64,000 nucleotides of DNA from Diploscapter coronatus (taxonomy: Eukaryota > Nematoda > Chromadorea > Rhabditida > Rhabditidae): the NCBI GenBank assembly GCA_964036155.1, contig OZ038423.1, positions 17,623,249-17,687,248 of the forward strand. The letters are read 5' to 3'. The notes under the pieces were generated by a model. It was given only the letters and a program-made list of their open reading frames with translations. It had not been told where the DNA came from and searched no databases. Both the position numbers and the translations under genes were made by a program. The number at the start of each line of letters is the position of its first letter. The first letter of the stretch is position 1. Shown piece by piece: positions 34,901 to 47,400 of the stretch.

Positions 34901-35930
34901 TATGTAAGCCGATATGCTGTGTTATGAAAAGTCCGTCTTTTTTATAAAAAGAATTTAATTATTTCTTTTGTGAATCATCTTCCTTTTCACATGGCTACGA
35001 GTGCACGAGCTTTTCAGCCAGATTGGTGTAAATTAGTGGATTTTTGGATTGCGGTATGTTGTTTAGAGAGACCCTTGTGCCAAATCAATGAAGCTCTCCG
35101 TCTCCCCCTTGCCATGTGCAGTCTCTCCATCTCTGCTATGTCCCTCTCGCTTTGACTAGATCGAATAACCTCTTCTTTCACTCCTCTTCATCTCGTAATG
35201 TGATGTAATTATCGTTGAGAGGATAGGAAATAGCCTCAGGCCTGGCAGAGCAGCAGCAGATAAAGAGGTCACAGGCGATACGAACTGAGAACTCAACTGC
35301 CAGAGAAGCTACGGGTTGGAAGAGAGAAAGAGGGATGAAAGCTGAGGTTCGTCTGTCTCTCTTGCAAATTCACTCCATTTTATCACTTGTCATGGGAAAT
35401 TTTTCTCGCTCCCCCATAGCTCATTCCTCCATTTCACCACTGCTATGCGTTGCATTTTGAGCATTTGTGTCTGATTTATCTCCACTCCAATCCCACAATC
35501 TCTCGTGGAATTTATTGTCCAATTTCTATGTCGCAGCATCATAAAACGATCTCATTCATGTAACTCTAATGAATGTTCGCTTCGCAAACTATTATATTAA
35601 TTCGTCCAATAGTTGAATACCCTTGTCTGTAGTATGAATGAATGATTGATGTTTGTAATTCAGAATAACAATATAGCTCGGTACGTTTGGCGGTGTCTGC
35701 CAAGTCTCTTGGCCTTGGGCCTGTGGACGGCAGAAGTCGAGGTAGAGGCCAGGGAGAGGAAGCAACATCAGCAACAGCAGTTCGTACATGAGGTGAATTG
35801 ATAGATGATCTGGACTAATTACGACCGAATAATTGTGCAATCTTGATATGATAGGCCAGTGTAGAATGAAGTATTTCCACTATGACCGTGTAATCGCAGA
35901 TTCCCACTTTTCAATGGAATTGAAAATATA
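31951..35930. other. Non-coding, pyrimidine-rich on the + strand
   Basis: About 4 kb without a convincing gene. 32870-34800 is strongly C/T-rich on the plus strand (many CCTTTTCC and CTTCCC blocks), which leaves long stop-poor but low-complexity frames. A minus-strand frame at 35592-35840 has a hydrophobic run (MYELLLLMLLPLPGLYLDF) that could be a signal peptide, but no partner exon was found. Near 32480 ACAGGGTGCGTAAAGAG resembles a mariner-type terminus. Confidence 0.4.
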
Positions 35931-36275
35931 CAGGGTGTTCCACGATAAGTTTTCAACTTTTGTTATTGAATAGTTTCTTTCTTTAAATTATTCTTGAAAA
36001 CGGCTAACGGGATTTATAGTTCATCGCGGAGGGGGGTTTAAGACATTATATGACTTTACCGGCAACTGTATTTGACGCAATGACGAAACGCGATAGAACT
36101 TGATGGAAAGTTGAAAGGGTAGCATATAGCCGCGCGGTCACCAGAAGAAGTAGCGTGGGAAAAGAAGCCCTACAAGACCCACCCTACCCTTACCATATGT
36201 TATTTCTCCCATGAGTACGTGTTACTAATTCAAGTTGCCATCAAGTTCTATTGCGTTTCGTCATTACGTCATTAT
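35930..36275. repeat. Foldback repeat / transposon remnant
   Basis: TGACGAAACGCGATAGAACTT near 36080 is the inverted complement of AAGTTCTATTGCGTTTCGTCA near 36244, with arms of about 35 bp. The left flank starts TACAGGGTGTTCCACGATAA near 35931, resembling a mariner terminus. No transposase was seen. Confidence 0.5.
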
Positions 36276-36596
36276 ATCTTTTACAAACCGTCGGTTTCAC
36301 TCACTTTCCATTTACGGGTAGACCTGAGCATAGCGGTGTTGGCTCCTTTCAGGCTTAGCCGCAGAAAAATCGCAGGCAAAACGTTAAGGAAAGACAGAAA
36401 TTTTACTTTGCCACCGGTATGCTCTGGTCTATCCATAAATGGAAATTACTAAAGTCATATATTTTTAAACATTTTCCACCGAGGGGAGTTGTCTCGTCGA
36501 CCGTCTTCAAAAAAAATGAAAATTTAAAAAGCTATTCAAAAATAGGTTATAAAATTATCGTGAAACACTATATAAATTGCAAAGATATCGCTTCAG

Positions 36597-39210
36597 GATC
36601 CAAGCATACAGTACTTGTGTAGAGGACCCCTGGCAGAGTATGCAGCCTGTCAGTGCAAAGATGACGAAGGCTCTGTTTCCTGCATAAACACGCAATTCAA
36701 TGATATCAGAATGTTCATGGCTGTCAGCACTCACTATAAGTAAGTCTTCTTGATGAGATTGTGTAAAGTTACATTTTTGTTATTCTAATCTCCATAGGCT
36801 TGGTCGTTATTTGATAAAAAAAACGGTATCTTGATGAACAATATCATAAGAATTTGCTAAACGAATTTCTGATCATGAAGAGTTCTAATAGTAAATCTAG
36901 AAGGAAAATTAAGCCTGTAACATTTTTAGGCTTTTATGACCAGTTTTGTTTCAAATAAAGCTGATCTTCATGCTATTTGCAATTAGAAATGCCAATATGA
37001 CAACAAAAAAGTCTAAATTATGGCAATATTCTCATTTCTTTCAAATATACACAAATATAGACCTACAAAAATTAGAGGAACGGCCACTGCACACCCAAAT
37101 CTTTAGTGCGTAATGGCATACACCCCAGAAATTACTTTAGAAAGTTTGATAATAATTTATTTTAGATCACTGACAAGCGTTACATTCCATGGCAATAACT
37201 TCGGTGAATTACCTTCGACACCGCTTTTCGGTGACTCTTCGCAGAGTTCTCTGATTACGCTCAACATTTCTGCAAATTACATAGGTATCAGATTGAGTTA
37301 CCTCAAGCAATGTATCCTTTTCTAACTTTAGTAAGTCTGAATTCGAATATTCTACGAGGTCTGCCGAATCTGCAACGATTTGATATGTCGAACAATGAAA
37401 TCGTCCTCAAGGAGAGCGATGTCAATTTCTTCGTTCACACTCCTCTTATCACTGAGGTAACCGAGATTATTTTCATGATTGACTTAATCAATGAACAATA
37501 CTATTTCTTGTTCATGAATATTGGAAAGCATTTCTCGATTGAAAAGAAGTAGCTACGTTATTCCACAAAGATTAGAATATTTTGCGTAGAAGTTACCAAT
37601 CTGCCTCAGAAGGGTGTATATTTCCAAATAAATTTAAACAAATCGAATAGAACTTTCAATAAGAAATGATATATGAGAATATGCCATTTGAAGAATTGGC
37701 ACTGCTGAAAATATGTTACTTTTCATTAATCTACCCGTTTAATTCATTTTCATTTCAGCTTTACCTCCGTCATGCCTTCACATCGACAATAAATCGAACT
37801 GTTCAATTCGAAATTCTGATGCGAATGTTCGAGAAAGCCAATCTGAAACACTTACAGGTATGACTGATCAGTTACATCATCAAATAGTTTCTATTTTCAA
37901 TTTTCAGACTCTGGACCTCTCGTACAATTACCTACAGTCGGTTCCTTACACCCTGCCCTGTCCATTTCCTTCACTCCAACTCCTGGACCTCAGACAAAAT
38001 TTCTTGGAAAATCTCGAAGTCAATGGCACATGCATTCGTGGCATTAGAACCATCAATTTGAGCAGGTTCGAGTTTTTCATAGACTAAATGTCAAATAAAT
38101 CATTTACCTAGTTCATAGAATTTTAATGACAATTTCTACTTCGTCTTTCAACATTCAATTTTATCTCATCGTTGATAAGACTATGAAATTAAAAATCAAC
38201 TTTTACACATAAGTAATCCTAGCAAATTTTTATCGATCATAATTTTAAGGAGTAGCAAATAGTTCAAATTAATCCATTATCTTTTGCAGGAACAAATTCA
38301 TCACGATTCCTCCTCTGTTCCAAAAGATGGCGGACGCGAATGCCCTGCCCGGCGTATTTCTGATGCGAAACGCATTCCACTGCGATTGCAACTCGGAGAA
38401 CTATATCGTGTGGATTCGATCGACTAATGTGGTCAGCTGAATTTTAAATATGAATAGATGTTTGAAATAGTTTTATTTTAAAAAAATATCACGTAAGAGA
38501 CGATATTATAGTCATTCGGTGATCTGAAGATCATTTTGTTGGATTAATGATAACTTCGACCTATTAGTCAAGGATCTTTTGATATACTCAAATTAGGATA
38601 ATTCTTGTAAACACGGCTTATTAAAACGATTTCACTTCTACTCTTCAAGACACGACTATTTTTGGTTAAATATTTAACTCCTATAAAACCCCGAGTTTTC
38701 CTATCATAAAATCATCATAACATGGCTTATATTGGCTAGCAAGCGTCTAGAAAAGTTTAATCATTTTTGATATTTTGATAGGTTATTATAAGCGCTTAGT
38801 TTCCAAATGTTCTGAAATTTGGAATGGTAATGTTATTTAATCACTAAATATTTTTGTGGCAAATTTCACCCAGATTGAGTCATTATTACAAAAATAAGCC
38901 AGGCATGCTATGAAAATCATTGGTCTCCTAACCTTTGCTCACCGCTATATCAAAGGTCGGTAACGTAAAATCAAGAAGTAATTTTAATTCTAAAAATGCA
39001 TGATTTTAGATACGTGAAAAAGAGCGACTGGTATGTGATAAAGCGAGTCCGAAGACGTTTGTGGGAGCTCGAATTGTGGAAGTCAACCTCAACAAGCTGA
39101 CCTGCGATGAGAATCTCATCAACTCAGCCCCCTCCCATTTCACATCGAAACTTCTTTCATTCGCTCTTGCAATCATCAGATCATTTGTTCTGCTATTTCT
39201 ACTTTACTAA
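36597..39210 (+). CDS. Leucine-rich-repeat surface protein (5' exon missing)
   Basis: Seven exons (36597-36739, 37166-37284, 37332-37456, 37759-37857, 37908-38065, 38290-38431, 39010-39210) join in phase for 328 aa. A cysteine-rich N-cap (CQCKDDEGSVSC) precedes LRRs (LTSVTFHGNNFGELP; LQRFDMSNNEI; TLDLSYNYLQSVP; LQLLDLRQNFLENL; NKFITIPP). An LRR C-cap follows (FHCDCNSENYIVWI ... LVCDKAS ... LTCDENL). The C-terminus is a hydrophobic run (LLSFALAIIRSFVLLFLLY) with no cytoplasmic tail, as in GPI-anchored proteins. Known roles of this architecture are cell-surface recognition and adhesion, often neural. The exon with the signal peptide was not found; it should end in phase 0 upstream of 36590. Confidence 0.82.
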
Positions 39211-39724
39211 ATTTGCCAAAAGATGTTGCAAACTTCTTACTAAATACCTTAATTTTCTAAAAAAGAACTACTTATTCTGAATACAGGTGATCATTTGCTT
39301 GCTGCTCTCATAATCATCAGCAATCATGAATATGGACTTCTACTTCTAATATGCTTCTTGCCTTAATTTTTAAATTTCATCACACTTATCGACATTTTTC
39401 TCTAGATGATTTTAGTTTCCAGAGTTATCATTATCTCAAATTGGTATTCTCTGATTTCCTTCAAAGATTATAATTTCCGACTCTACGACATGTAACTTCC
39501 TTACTGATACAATTCAGACTGCAATATTCTTATCGATTGAGAAAAGTTCAATCAGTATTTTTAGATTCATTGCTTTCATACGAGCTCTTCCTTTTCCATG
39601 CCATTCTTACAGATCTCGTTTCTATCTCTCCTTTCTTTGATTATTCTCTTCTTTTTGTAATTTGTACTCTCCTGTCTTTGACTCAAACAACAAGGATATT
39701 CAAATAAATGATCTTATTCCAAAT

Positions 39725-39742
39725 ATATATATATATATATAT
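39725..39742. repeat. (TA)n microsatellite
   Basis: A run of about nine AT/TA dinucleotides about 0.5 kb downstream of the LRR gene. The surrounding interval 39211-41079 between the convergent LRR and OLRN-1-like genes is non-coding as far as I can see. Confidence 0.8.
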
Positions 39743-41079
39743 GATATTTTGCATAATTTCGCAGCCTAACAATGTATAAACAGAAATTACACGGTTTGAC
39801 AAATATATAAATATTGCGAGAATTATCAAATAAACAACGATAAAATCGATAACAAAAGTGCTGTGTTGCTTCGATTTGATAAAGCTAAAATGAGAATAGA
39901 TAACAATGAATCGGAATCGATTTTAAACAATGATCATCTAGTTCATCTACAAATCAATCAAATAAATGAGTCCCTGAGAAAGAAATCGATGTAGAATTAG
40001 AATTGCAATGCATTATTTGCACCGAAATGACAAAGTCTGCCGTTCCTTTCATTCAACTTCCAATTTGAGTCTAATAAAGAACGGCAAAATTCACCACTTC
40101 GAATAGTAGATAAATAATAGAAGAAATGGGAGGAGAGGAAATGCGAAAGAATCGACTGTGATTCACATGTATTAGATTGGATGGGAATATTTGGCAGAGG
40201 GAATTAATCATATTTTTTTTAAAAATCTAATCGATATTTTGCTCATCTAATTAATTCTCCTGCTTGTGATAAATATTTATAAACCAACTAAGTAAATGTA
40301 TAAATACTCGAGTCGATTAAAATTCAACAGGAAATATTGGATATCGAAGAGGTATCTGCACAGACAACTCGAGTTGCAGTATTTGGGAGGGAAACCGTAA
40401 TCGAACACGAAACAACCGTCCAGTTTGCTTGCCAAAGGAATTCGGAGTTGAAGACAGCAAAGTTGCTGACAAGCTAATAAGCAACGAAAGGAAGACTTGA
40501 GTGCAACCAATTTGTATCGAATTATCGAATGCGCATAAATGAATATGGTGAATGAGCTTTCTAATAAATGAATCAAATCAATCATAAAATATAATGATAC
40601 ATAACAAATATTGCATATCGAATGAGAAATCAAAGAGCTGTACAACAAATATATGCAGAATCGACTGAATTCGAATGAGTCAAGTAAGACAAACAAGTGA
40701 ATGGTGAGGCGCTTTGGAATCAGGGATTCAAGACACAATCGGAAAGGGGAAGGTAGAGCATAGACGATACAACGAGTGGTTGGAAGGGGAGACTAGAGTA
40801 TAAATGATTGGAAATAGGAGATTAGAGAAAGGAAGGAAAGGAGAGGGAAGAATACAGGACGAGCACAGAAACGATTCAAGCGGAAGCGAAATTGAGCAAA
40901 TCGGCAGACGGAAAGAGTTCGAAGTGAGAAATGAAATATGAAATGAATTGGACACATTTCATGCCTGAAATGGCTGACATTATTGCATCGACGGGTCGAT
41001 ATATCTGGTAGATTGATTAAGGCTGTTGGACGTTTGTTGCCTGGAATAAATACAGTCGAATGAGTGGCCGCTCAATCGC

Positions 41080-44000
41080 TCATAGGCCCCTGAGACAAAT
41101 GTCTGTCGTGTAGCGAACTGCCTCGTCCAGCTCGGAAAACACTTTGCATTGACGGCGTTTCGCCATATCCTAAATTTTTGAAAATTGATTTCTAACTTCC
41201 GAATTTGTGACAACAAAGATCACAGAACTACTCCAAAATGTCAAGTGACGCTGTTGAATTTACGCAGAGATCAAGTAAATGTAAATCGAATTAAAAGTTA
41301 CCTTGAGATAGCAGTAGGCGATTTGGTAACAGTCGTTGCGTCTTCTCCTTGCAACTCTCTGACTCTCGTCCTCCTCATTCGTGGGAGTCTCCAATGTCTC
41401 TGCCTCCTTAGGAACACAAAGGGTCACTTGCCAACTTGTATGGCCCAGCATATAGGCAATCTAGAGAAATGACATTACATCAATGTCAAGATTTCTTTCA
41501 AGAAACGAATTACCTCAACCATTCCAGACAGGAATGTCTTCGTGGAAGGAATGTGATAGAAGAAGTGCTTGAATTGGGATGACCAGGCTTTGAGACAATT
41601 CATGCGCATCTCTGGCAGCAGGGAATTCGAGGCGAGTGTCCAGCTATAGCTGATCTTGTTGCGATCCATCACGGGAGCCGCGGTGCTCTGCACCCAGTTC
41701 GTCTCTTCCATCGAGCTGCAGCTCAGCACGACTGTTGCTGGAGGGTCGACACTCTTTACACTGAAATTCTACCATTCATTTCGCTATTCTGGGTAAAGAT
41801 ATGAACCTCTTTCTGAATGATTGGGGCACTACGAACGAGTTTGAACCGTCATCCGTTCCCAATTGGTCGAAGATATTCTTTGACGCTTTCGCTAAAGTCG
41901 ATCGATCATTTGATAAGCTATTTCATTTCCCGAATTACCGTTAGATTTGCCCTTAGGGACAAGCGGGGAAGTGACCGTGGACATTCTGGGGCTGGGAATG
42001 GCTGCAGCCCGTCTCTGCACGCCTATCGCTACACCACAACTGTCTGCAACCAGCCGAGGTCGCTGAGATCGAAGGTGGGCCCATTTTGTTGCCACTGCGA
42101 CGACTAGAATGTTGACGAGCAGAAGAGGCAGAAGAATGGCATGGAGTGGAAGGGATGGAAGCAGAAGATGACAGGACAGGAGGACCAATGCATCTGCTAC
42201 TCCTGCTATAGATACGCCCGCTGCCATGCATCGGATCTGAATGTTTATCATCTATATAAGCTGGTTTTCATCATTTTCTACCTTATTCCAGGCCTGTTTC
42301 GCTCTCATCTGCGCTCCACGAGCTAGTCTTTTCGCTCTGAGCGATAGATATGATAGCCGTTGATTGGGATTAGCAATTGCATCTGTCCACTTCTTCGACC
42401 CAATCACTTCTTCCTCGATGTAGTCCAGGGCATCTTGAATATTATACAGCATAGGCACGTTGTGCGCGTCAAGTATCCGATCTAACAACTGACAAGTCCG
42501 ATTACGATCAGGAATGTCATCAGGATGCGCCTGAAAGTTGAAGATCAGGAGATTATTCAAGGATTCTTTCAAATGTACCTTTTCAGCCCATTCACTTTTC
42601 CCGAGAAAAACGACGATGAGTTTGGGTGATTTGCGTGCAGCGAAGTACGCAATTTCCAGGAAAGAGGTGGCGTTTACAGTGGCCGGGTCGATGACGAAGA
42701 GGAATAACGAGGAATTCTGCAAACAAACAAATCTACACATCTTCATATCTTCGGATTTTCACGTATGCCATCTCTAGATTTGTTCCTCCAATTTGCTTTC
42801 ATAATCTATTCACTACTGCATTATTGCGTCATTTGCATTTGCATTTGCAGTTATATCTGCTTAGCTGCAGTGGTTGCGTGTTGCGAGAAACATAGAAATA
42901 AGAAATCGAGAGCTCGTCATATTTCGTCATCCTCCTTCCCTTCCTTTCTCTTCCCCTCCCTTACCCCTTTTCATCTTTCATCCAATCTCAATCGCTCTTT
43001 TTACGGATTCATTTTCCTTTCCCCTTTCTAATAATATGCATTTTCCTTCTCAATTTCTAGTCCCTGAATGGATTGCATCATGGCATCATTAATATACATT
43101 TAGCCTCTATAAATAGCTGTCTTAGCAACAACTCCATTCTTTTTCTGATTTCTATGTCCCTTTTTCTTTCTGTCTCTTTTCTAGCTGCATCTCAACAATT
43201 TCCTGCCTTTCTTGCCACAGAATGCCTTGCGGCAACGCACAATTCTCATACATAAAAGTATAGGAAAAGAAAAGTGATGTCAGGACTGAACACACTAAGA
43301 AGGGAAATAAGGAGAAATGGGGAAGGGAAGAAAAGGGTTGAATAGAATGAAAGGGGAGCGTGAGAAGGAGAGCAGAGTGATAGAATATGGAATGTGGATG
43401 TTCTTAGATGCTCAATCAAGTTGCAAATAATCACTATTCAGTCAGGTAAGGCAGTCTTCGATTGAATAGCAGTTGATCTTGTGAGCTGTTATTCTTCTGC
43501 TGATGCAATAAGGCGTTCATCATCACAAACATATGATGCATCTTCAATTTACAGCAACAAGTTGTCCTGGAAATGTGCCGTTCCGCATTCGCTGCTCGGC
43601 TACACGCCCATTTGCTGGGTAAATTCATTTGTTATGCGCGATTTGCCCTTCAACCGCTTCTGCCTTCCCATTCTCTCTCAAATCCTCTCCTCTTCTCATT
43701 CTTTCAGACTCACAACCCGCCCTCGGCCCGAGGTTAGCAAAGAAATGAGCAGAAAAAGACTGCTGAATACCAGAAAAGCCCAGGGAAGCACATCCATTCA
43801 TCCAGAGAGAGAGAGAGAGAGCAGCACAAACACGCCAAATGATGTGACGTAGAGAACTAGAAGGATAGAAAATGACTAACTGAATGATAATCCTTCCTTT
43901 GAAAGATAAGATAAAGACGATCTAAATGATGACAGAAACTACTGTAGAAAGTTCAACGAGTAGGTAAATAGAAAGACGCTGCACGAAATCTGACATCAGC

Positions 44001-44396
44001 AATTAGATGGGAATTTGTGATACATGATTTGATAAGACACGATTATGATTCAACTAAAACAACAAACCTCCTTAGCGATGCTCTCCTCGTAGATCATGTT
44101 CTCGCTCCATACACTCCGTTGGGGGTCGTAGTAAGAGATTGAACGTTTCTTCAAGAACGGGATCACTAACTGACGCCGCCAAACCTGGAATGAATGCATT
44201 GGTCAGTCAATCAAATTGATGTAGGATTTATTACAGTAGTGCCACAAGATCCCCCCAGAAAGACATCATAGACGGGAGTCTGCCCGGGCTGATTGGCCTC
44301 CTCGAGCCGAGCTGTGCCCGGCTGGCAGCTGTGCTCGTCCTCCCCGGTCATTGTTTCGGCCAGCGAGTTCGTCAGCAGCCTCTGCGAGGCGTACAT
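41080..44396 (-). CDS. olrn-1: OLRN-1/Raw-like membrane protein with two NDT-like domains
   Basis: Nine exons (44396-44235, 44184-44068, 42716-42579, 42530-42282, 42236-41939, 41891-41807, 41760-41514, 41460-41302, 41169-41080) join in phase to 514 aa. Residues ~43-200 resemble a nucleoside 2-deoxyribosyltransferase: YDVFLGGSCGTTVWRRQLVI, SLFLFVIDPAT, SFLEIAYFAARKSPKLIVVF. Residues ~225-275 are hydrophobic (VADALVLLSCHLLLPSLP; ILLPLLLVNILVVAVA). A shorter second copy follows (KTFLSGMVEIAYMLGHTSWQ). This is the layout of C. elegans OLRN-1 and Drosophila Raw, known respectively for olfactory-neuron asymmetry and JNK restraint; catalysis is unproven. The ATG lies 10 nt after a TTGCAG acceptor. 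The symbol rests on architecture, not on alignment. Confidence 0.78.
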
Positions 44397-44406
44397 ATGA
44401 GAGCTC

Positions 44407-47400
44407 CTGCAATCACTGCAATCAGAATCCAGTAGGAGTTCGAAACAAATTGCATTTGCTAGCTGCCCCAGGGATGTTTCCCCATTTTCATATTTGCACC
44501 TCCCTTCTCCTTTTAAAGCTCTATTTCTATTTCGGTCGTTTTTCGATTCGATTAAATTTCATTTCGATGTGATATTTTTGTGTTTCCTATCTGCGAACAG
44601 TGGAATTTATAAAGGCGCAGAGTTTGATCAAAAATGAGAAGAATGAGAAGAAGAAGGAGAGCAAAAATTGATGAGAATAGATGGATGTCTTCTGAATAGG
44701 GTAGGGCTATTCTCATTCTCAATATGCAGCTCGCTGCTCAATCTCTGCCTGCCTGCAGCATTGCGTTGCATTCGCAAATAGTAGTGACATCATTGCATCA
44801 TCAGCATGAAGCTAGGGCCGAAGAAATAGGAGAAGACCAGCAGAATTTGAAATTCAATCTCGCAAACCATATTCTGCTGCCTACAATCGCACACAATTAT
44901 TTATATAAATCATTCCTGAGAAATCCAAGAAATGTCATCCCCTATGTTCATAGATAAGGTAACACGTTCACAAACCAGCCACCGTAATCTTATGGAAAAT
45001 GACAAATTGTAAGAGATCGACTATATATTTAGAGATAAAAACTTCCCATAGCTAGAATATACCGAGTCTAAAATTACATGGCTTTAGACTTATGATTTCA
45101 AGTTCGTCATGGGAACTTCTTCGCAACTCAAAATAGTGATGATGAAGAAAGGACAGAGGAGAAAGTAACGGAAAACTAGGAAAGACTGTTGTATAGCTGC
45201 TGATTGCAGTTAATCAGGCAGAGAGAGAGGTGTTAAATGTGATGATAAACGAGTGATAAGAGGAATAGAGAGGAGATAAGGGACAAGCGCCATAAGCTGC
45301 TTAGAGAATGATTTTTCTGCCAGCGCAAAATGACAATAGTGAATTACAGGCGCAATCCTCATCCGCAAATGTCAATCTAATTTGCCAGCAACAATCATAT
45401 CTAGTACTTCTTATCCTGATCTCCTATTAAACCTGATTCTCTCGAGTTCAACATAAAGCTAATATATTATGATACAATACTTTAAATTATTTAACAATTC
45501 AGAAGAGCTAAATGATACCTGCAGGGCTATTAATTGTAATGCCCCAGTCAGTTGTGCAGCTTAAAGAAGACATTAAATGATTAGAAATCGCAGAGAATAT
45601 GAATATATCACAGATTGAGATCGAATCTAACGCACTTGTGCGCACAAGCGCACAATCAGGTTCTCTAGGTTTGTTTCTTAAGGTAGCCTAACTTTTTTGC
45701 TGAATAGAGAATCCTTTTCCTCTCTCTCTCTCTCAAATGCGCATTCTCTCGAAGAGGCGGAGCGACGACACATAGATGCACATGAGATATTCTGGCGTAA
45801 CGAAAGAAGGGGAAGAAAAGAGTATGATGAAACGAGAGACGGGTCAAAATCGAGAAAACAGGTCTGCATAAGGAGCACGGCTTATTACGTGTGCCTACTT
45901 GATGACACCTTCCTTATTTAGGCATCGCCACACAAAAAAAAACCCACACACCCTTTTCTAAATAAATAACAGGGGATATTGAAGTTTCGAGAGGAAAGAA
46001 GGCCGTTAATGAAGGGGTAAAATGAAGAAAATGGCAGATTCGAGTTGGGTGATCGGCATTTGGGACTGTATGCGAAGTGAGAAGGAAGCTGTCATTTTGT
46101 AGCCCTGGGAAAGTGGCGAAGCGAAGAAAAAAGAAGAAGAGGACGCAATATCGCATCACTCAGAGCAGAGACAGACAGACTGCAAATTATGACCGCGCTA
46201 ATTAAGGGAATTGAAAGAGCGCATTGAAAGAAGCTCTGATGCAATCAGGCAATCATAAAGGAAAGCAAGTGGTTATTAGAGATGGGGCAAACAGGACATT
46301 GAAAACCGAACTGATGATATCAGCGGAAGAGAAAGGAGAGATCAAAAATGAATGATGCTGAGGTGAAATGAAGCGAACGGGGCTAGGAGAATGAATTCAA
46401 TGCTTGGCTGAGTATGATGAAGATGCATGTACAAGCATGCGTAAGGTATTGTTGCCGGGCAGTGTGAGCGCTCTGCAACAGCTCTAAACAGCTCTACTCT
46501 CCTCTCCCTTTCTTCACTTTGCCCTGCCTCTTTATCTTCCCAGTCCTGATTTGGATTTGTCCATTCCATTGCGACTAATCCACTCACAGCTCGTGAGAAA
46601 ATTACATCACAAAATCATAGAGTCAAAAAGAGAAGAGGAACTTGGAAGGGACTAAGAAGTGAAGAGGCACGTCAGAATGAGGAATCCTGGGGCAAATCAG
46701 GCAGAGTGACGAGGAAAGGATGGTTTTTGTAAGGCAGGGGGATTAATGCAGATTAAGACTAAATGAAAAAGGAAAGGAGCGAGATTTAAACTATTCAGCG
46801 GTTGTTACATTCGGACAACATGAACTGATATCACATATCTCTTCTTGCAGCTCAGCTCTGGATAATTTCCTAATGCAATTTTTTCGAATATCACATCCTT
46901 CAAAAAACCAAAAACTGCTTTCTCAAGTATCATCTAATCTCCCTTTTCTCATTTCTTCTATTCAAGAGAAGCAGCGCAAGTATGTATTTATGAGGATACC
47001 TATTATTACTTAATGCATGTGGATTCGATAACACTTTTTAGAATGCCTCTGATGCGTTGCATCGTCATTTCGCAGCGATGAAACGCAGGCTAATCGAAGA
47101 GAACTCGAATGTCATCTAATTAATGGTTGATTGTGAATATTAATTAGAGCGATACGCAATCTAGATGCAAGAATATCTCTGCCCCTTTGTGCTTTATGCA
47201 GACAGCAAGTATCAATTTCTCTATGCTTTGGAAAGGTTACTGTAGGCTGTGATGATGAATGGGAATATTTTGTATATTTTCAGGAAATTGCATGCGAAAA
47301 TGTAAAGGTCTGGAATGTATAATTGTGTATATTTAGGTGTTTTGTCTATATTGTCTGTGGGAGTTCTAATTTTTACCTCTCTCTATCATCGCTCTTCCTG

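Noticed and set aside
34037..34907. Several plus-strand frames of 70-152 codons
   Set aside because: Pyrimidine-rich tract giving Pro/Ser/Phe/Leu-rich peptides in multiple frames; no start context, splice structure or domain.
40277..40738. 153-codon minus-strand frame rich in Leu/Ile/Cys/Tyr
   Set aside because: Lies in AT-rich 3' flank of the OLRN-1-like gene, with no splice continuity and no recognisable membrane-protein family pattern.
41953..42231. Ser/Pro-rich minus-strand frame overlapping the hydrophobic exon of the OLRN-1-like gene
   Set aside because: The phase from the preceding exon selects the hydrophobic frame, which also joins in phase to the next exon; the Ser-rich frame hits a stop and does not join.
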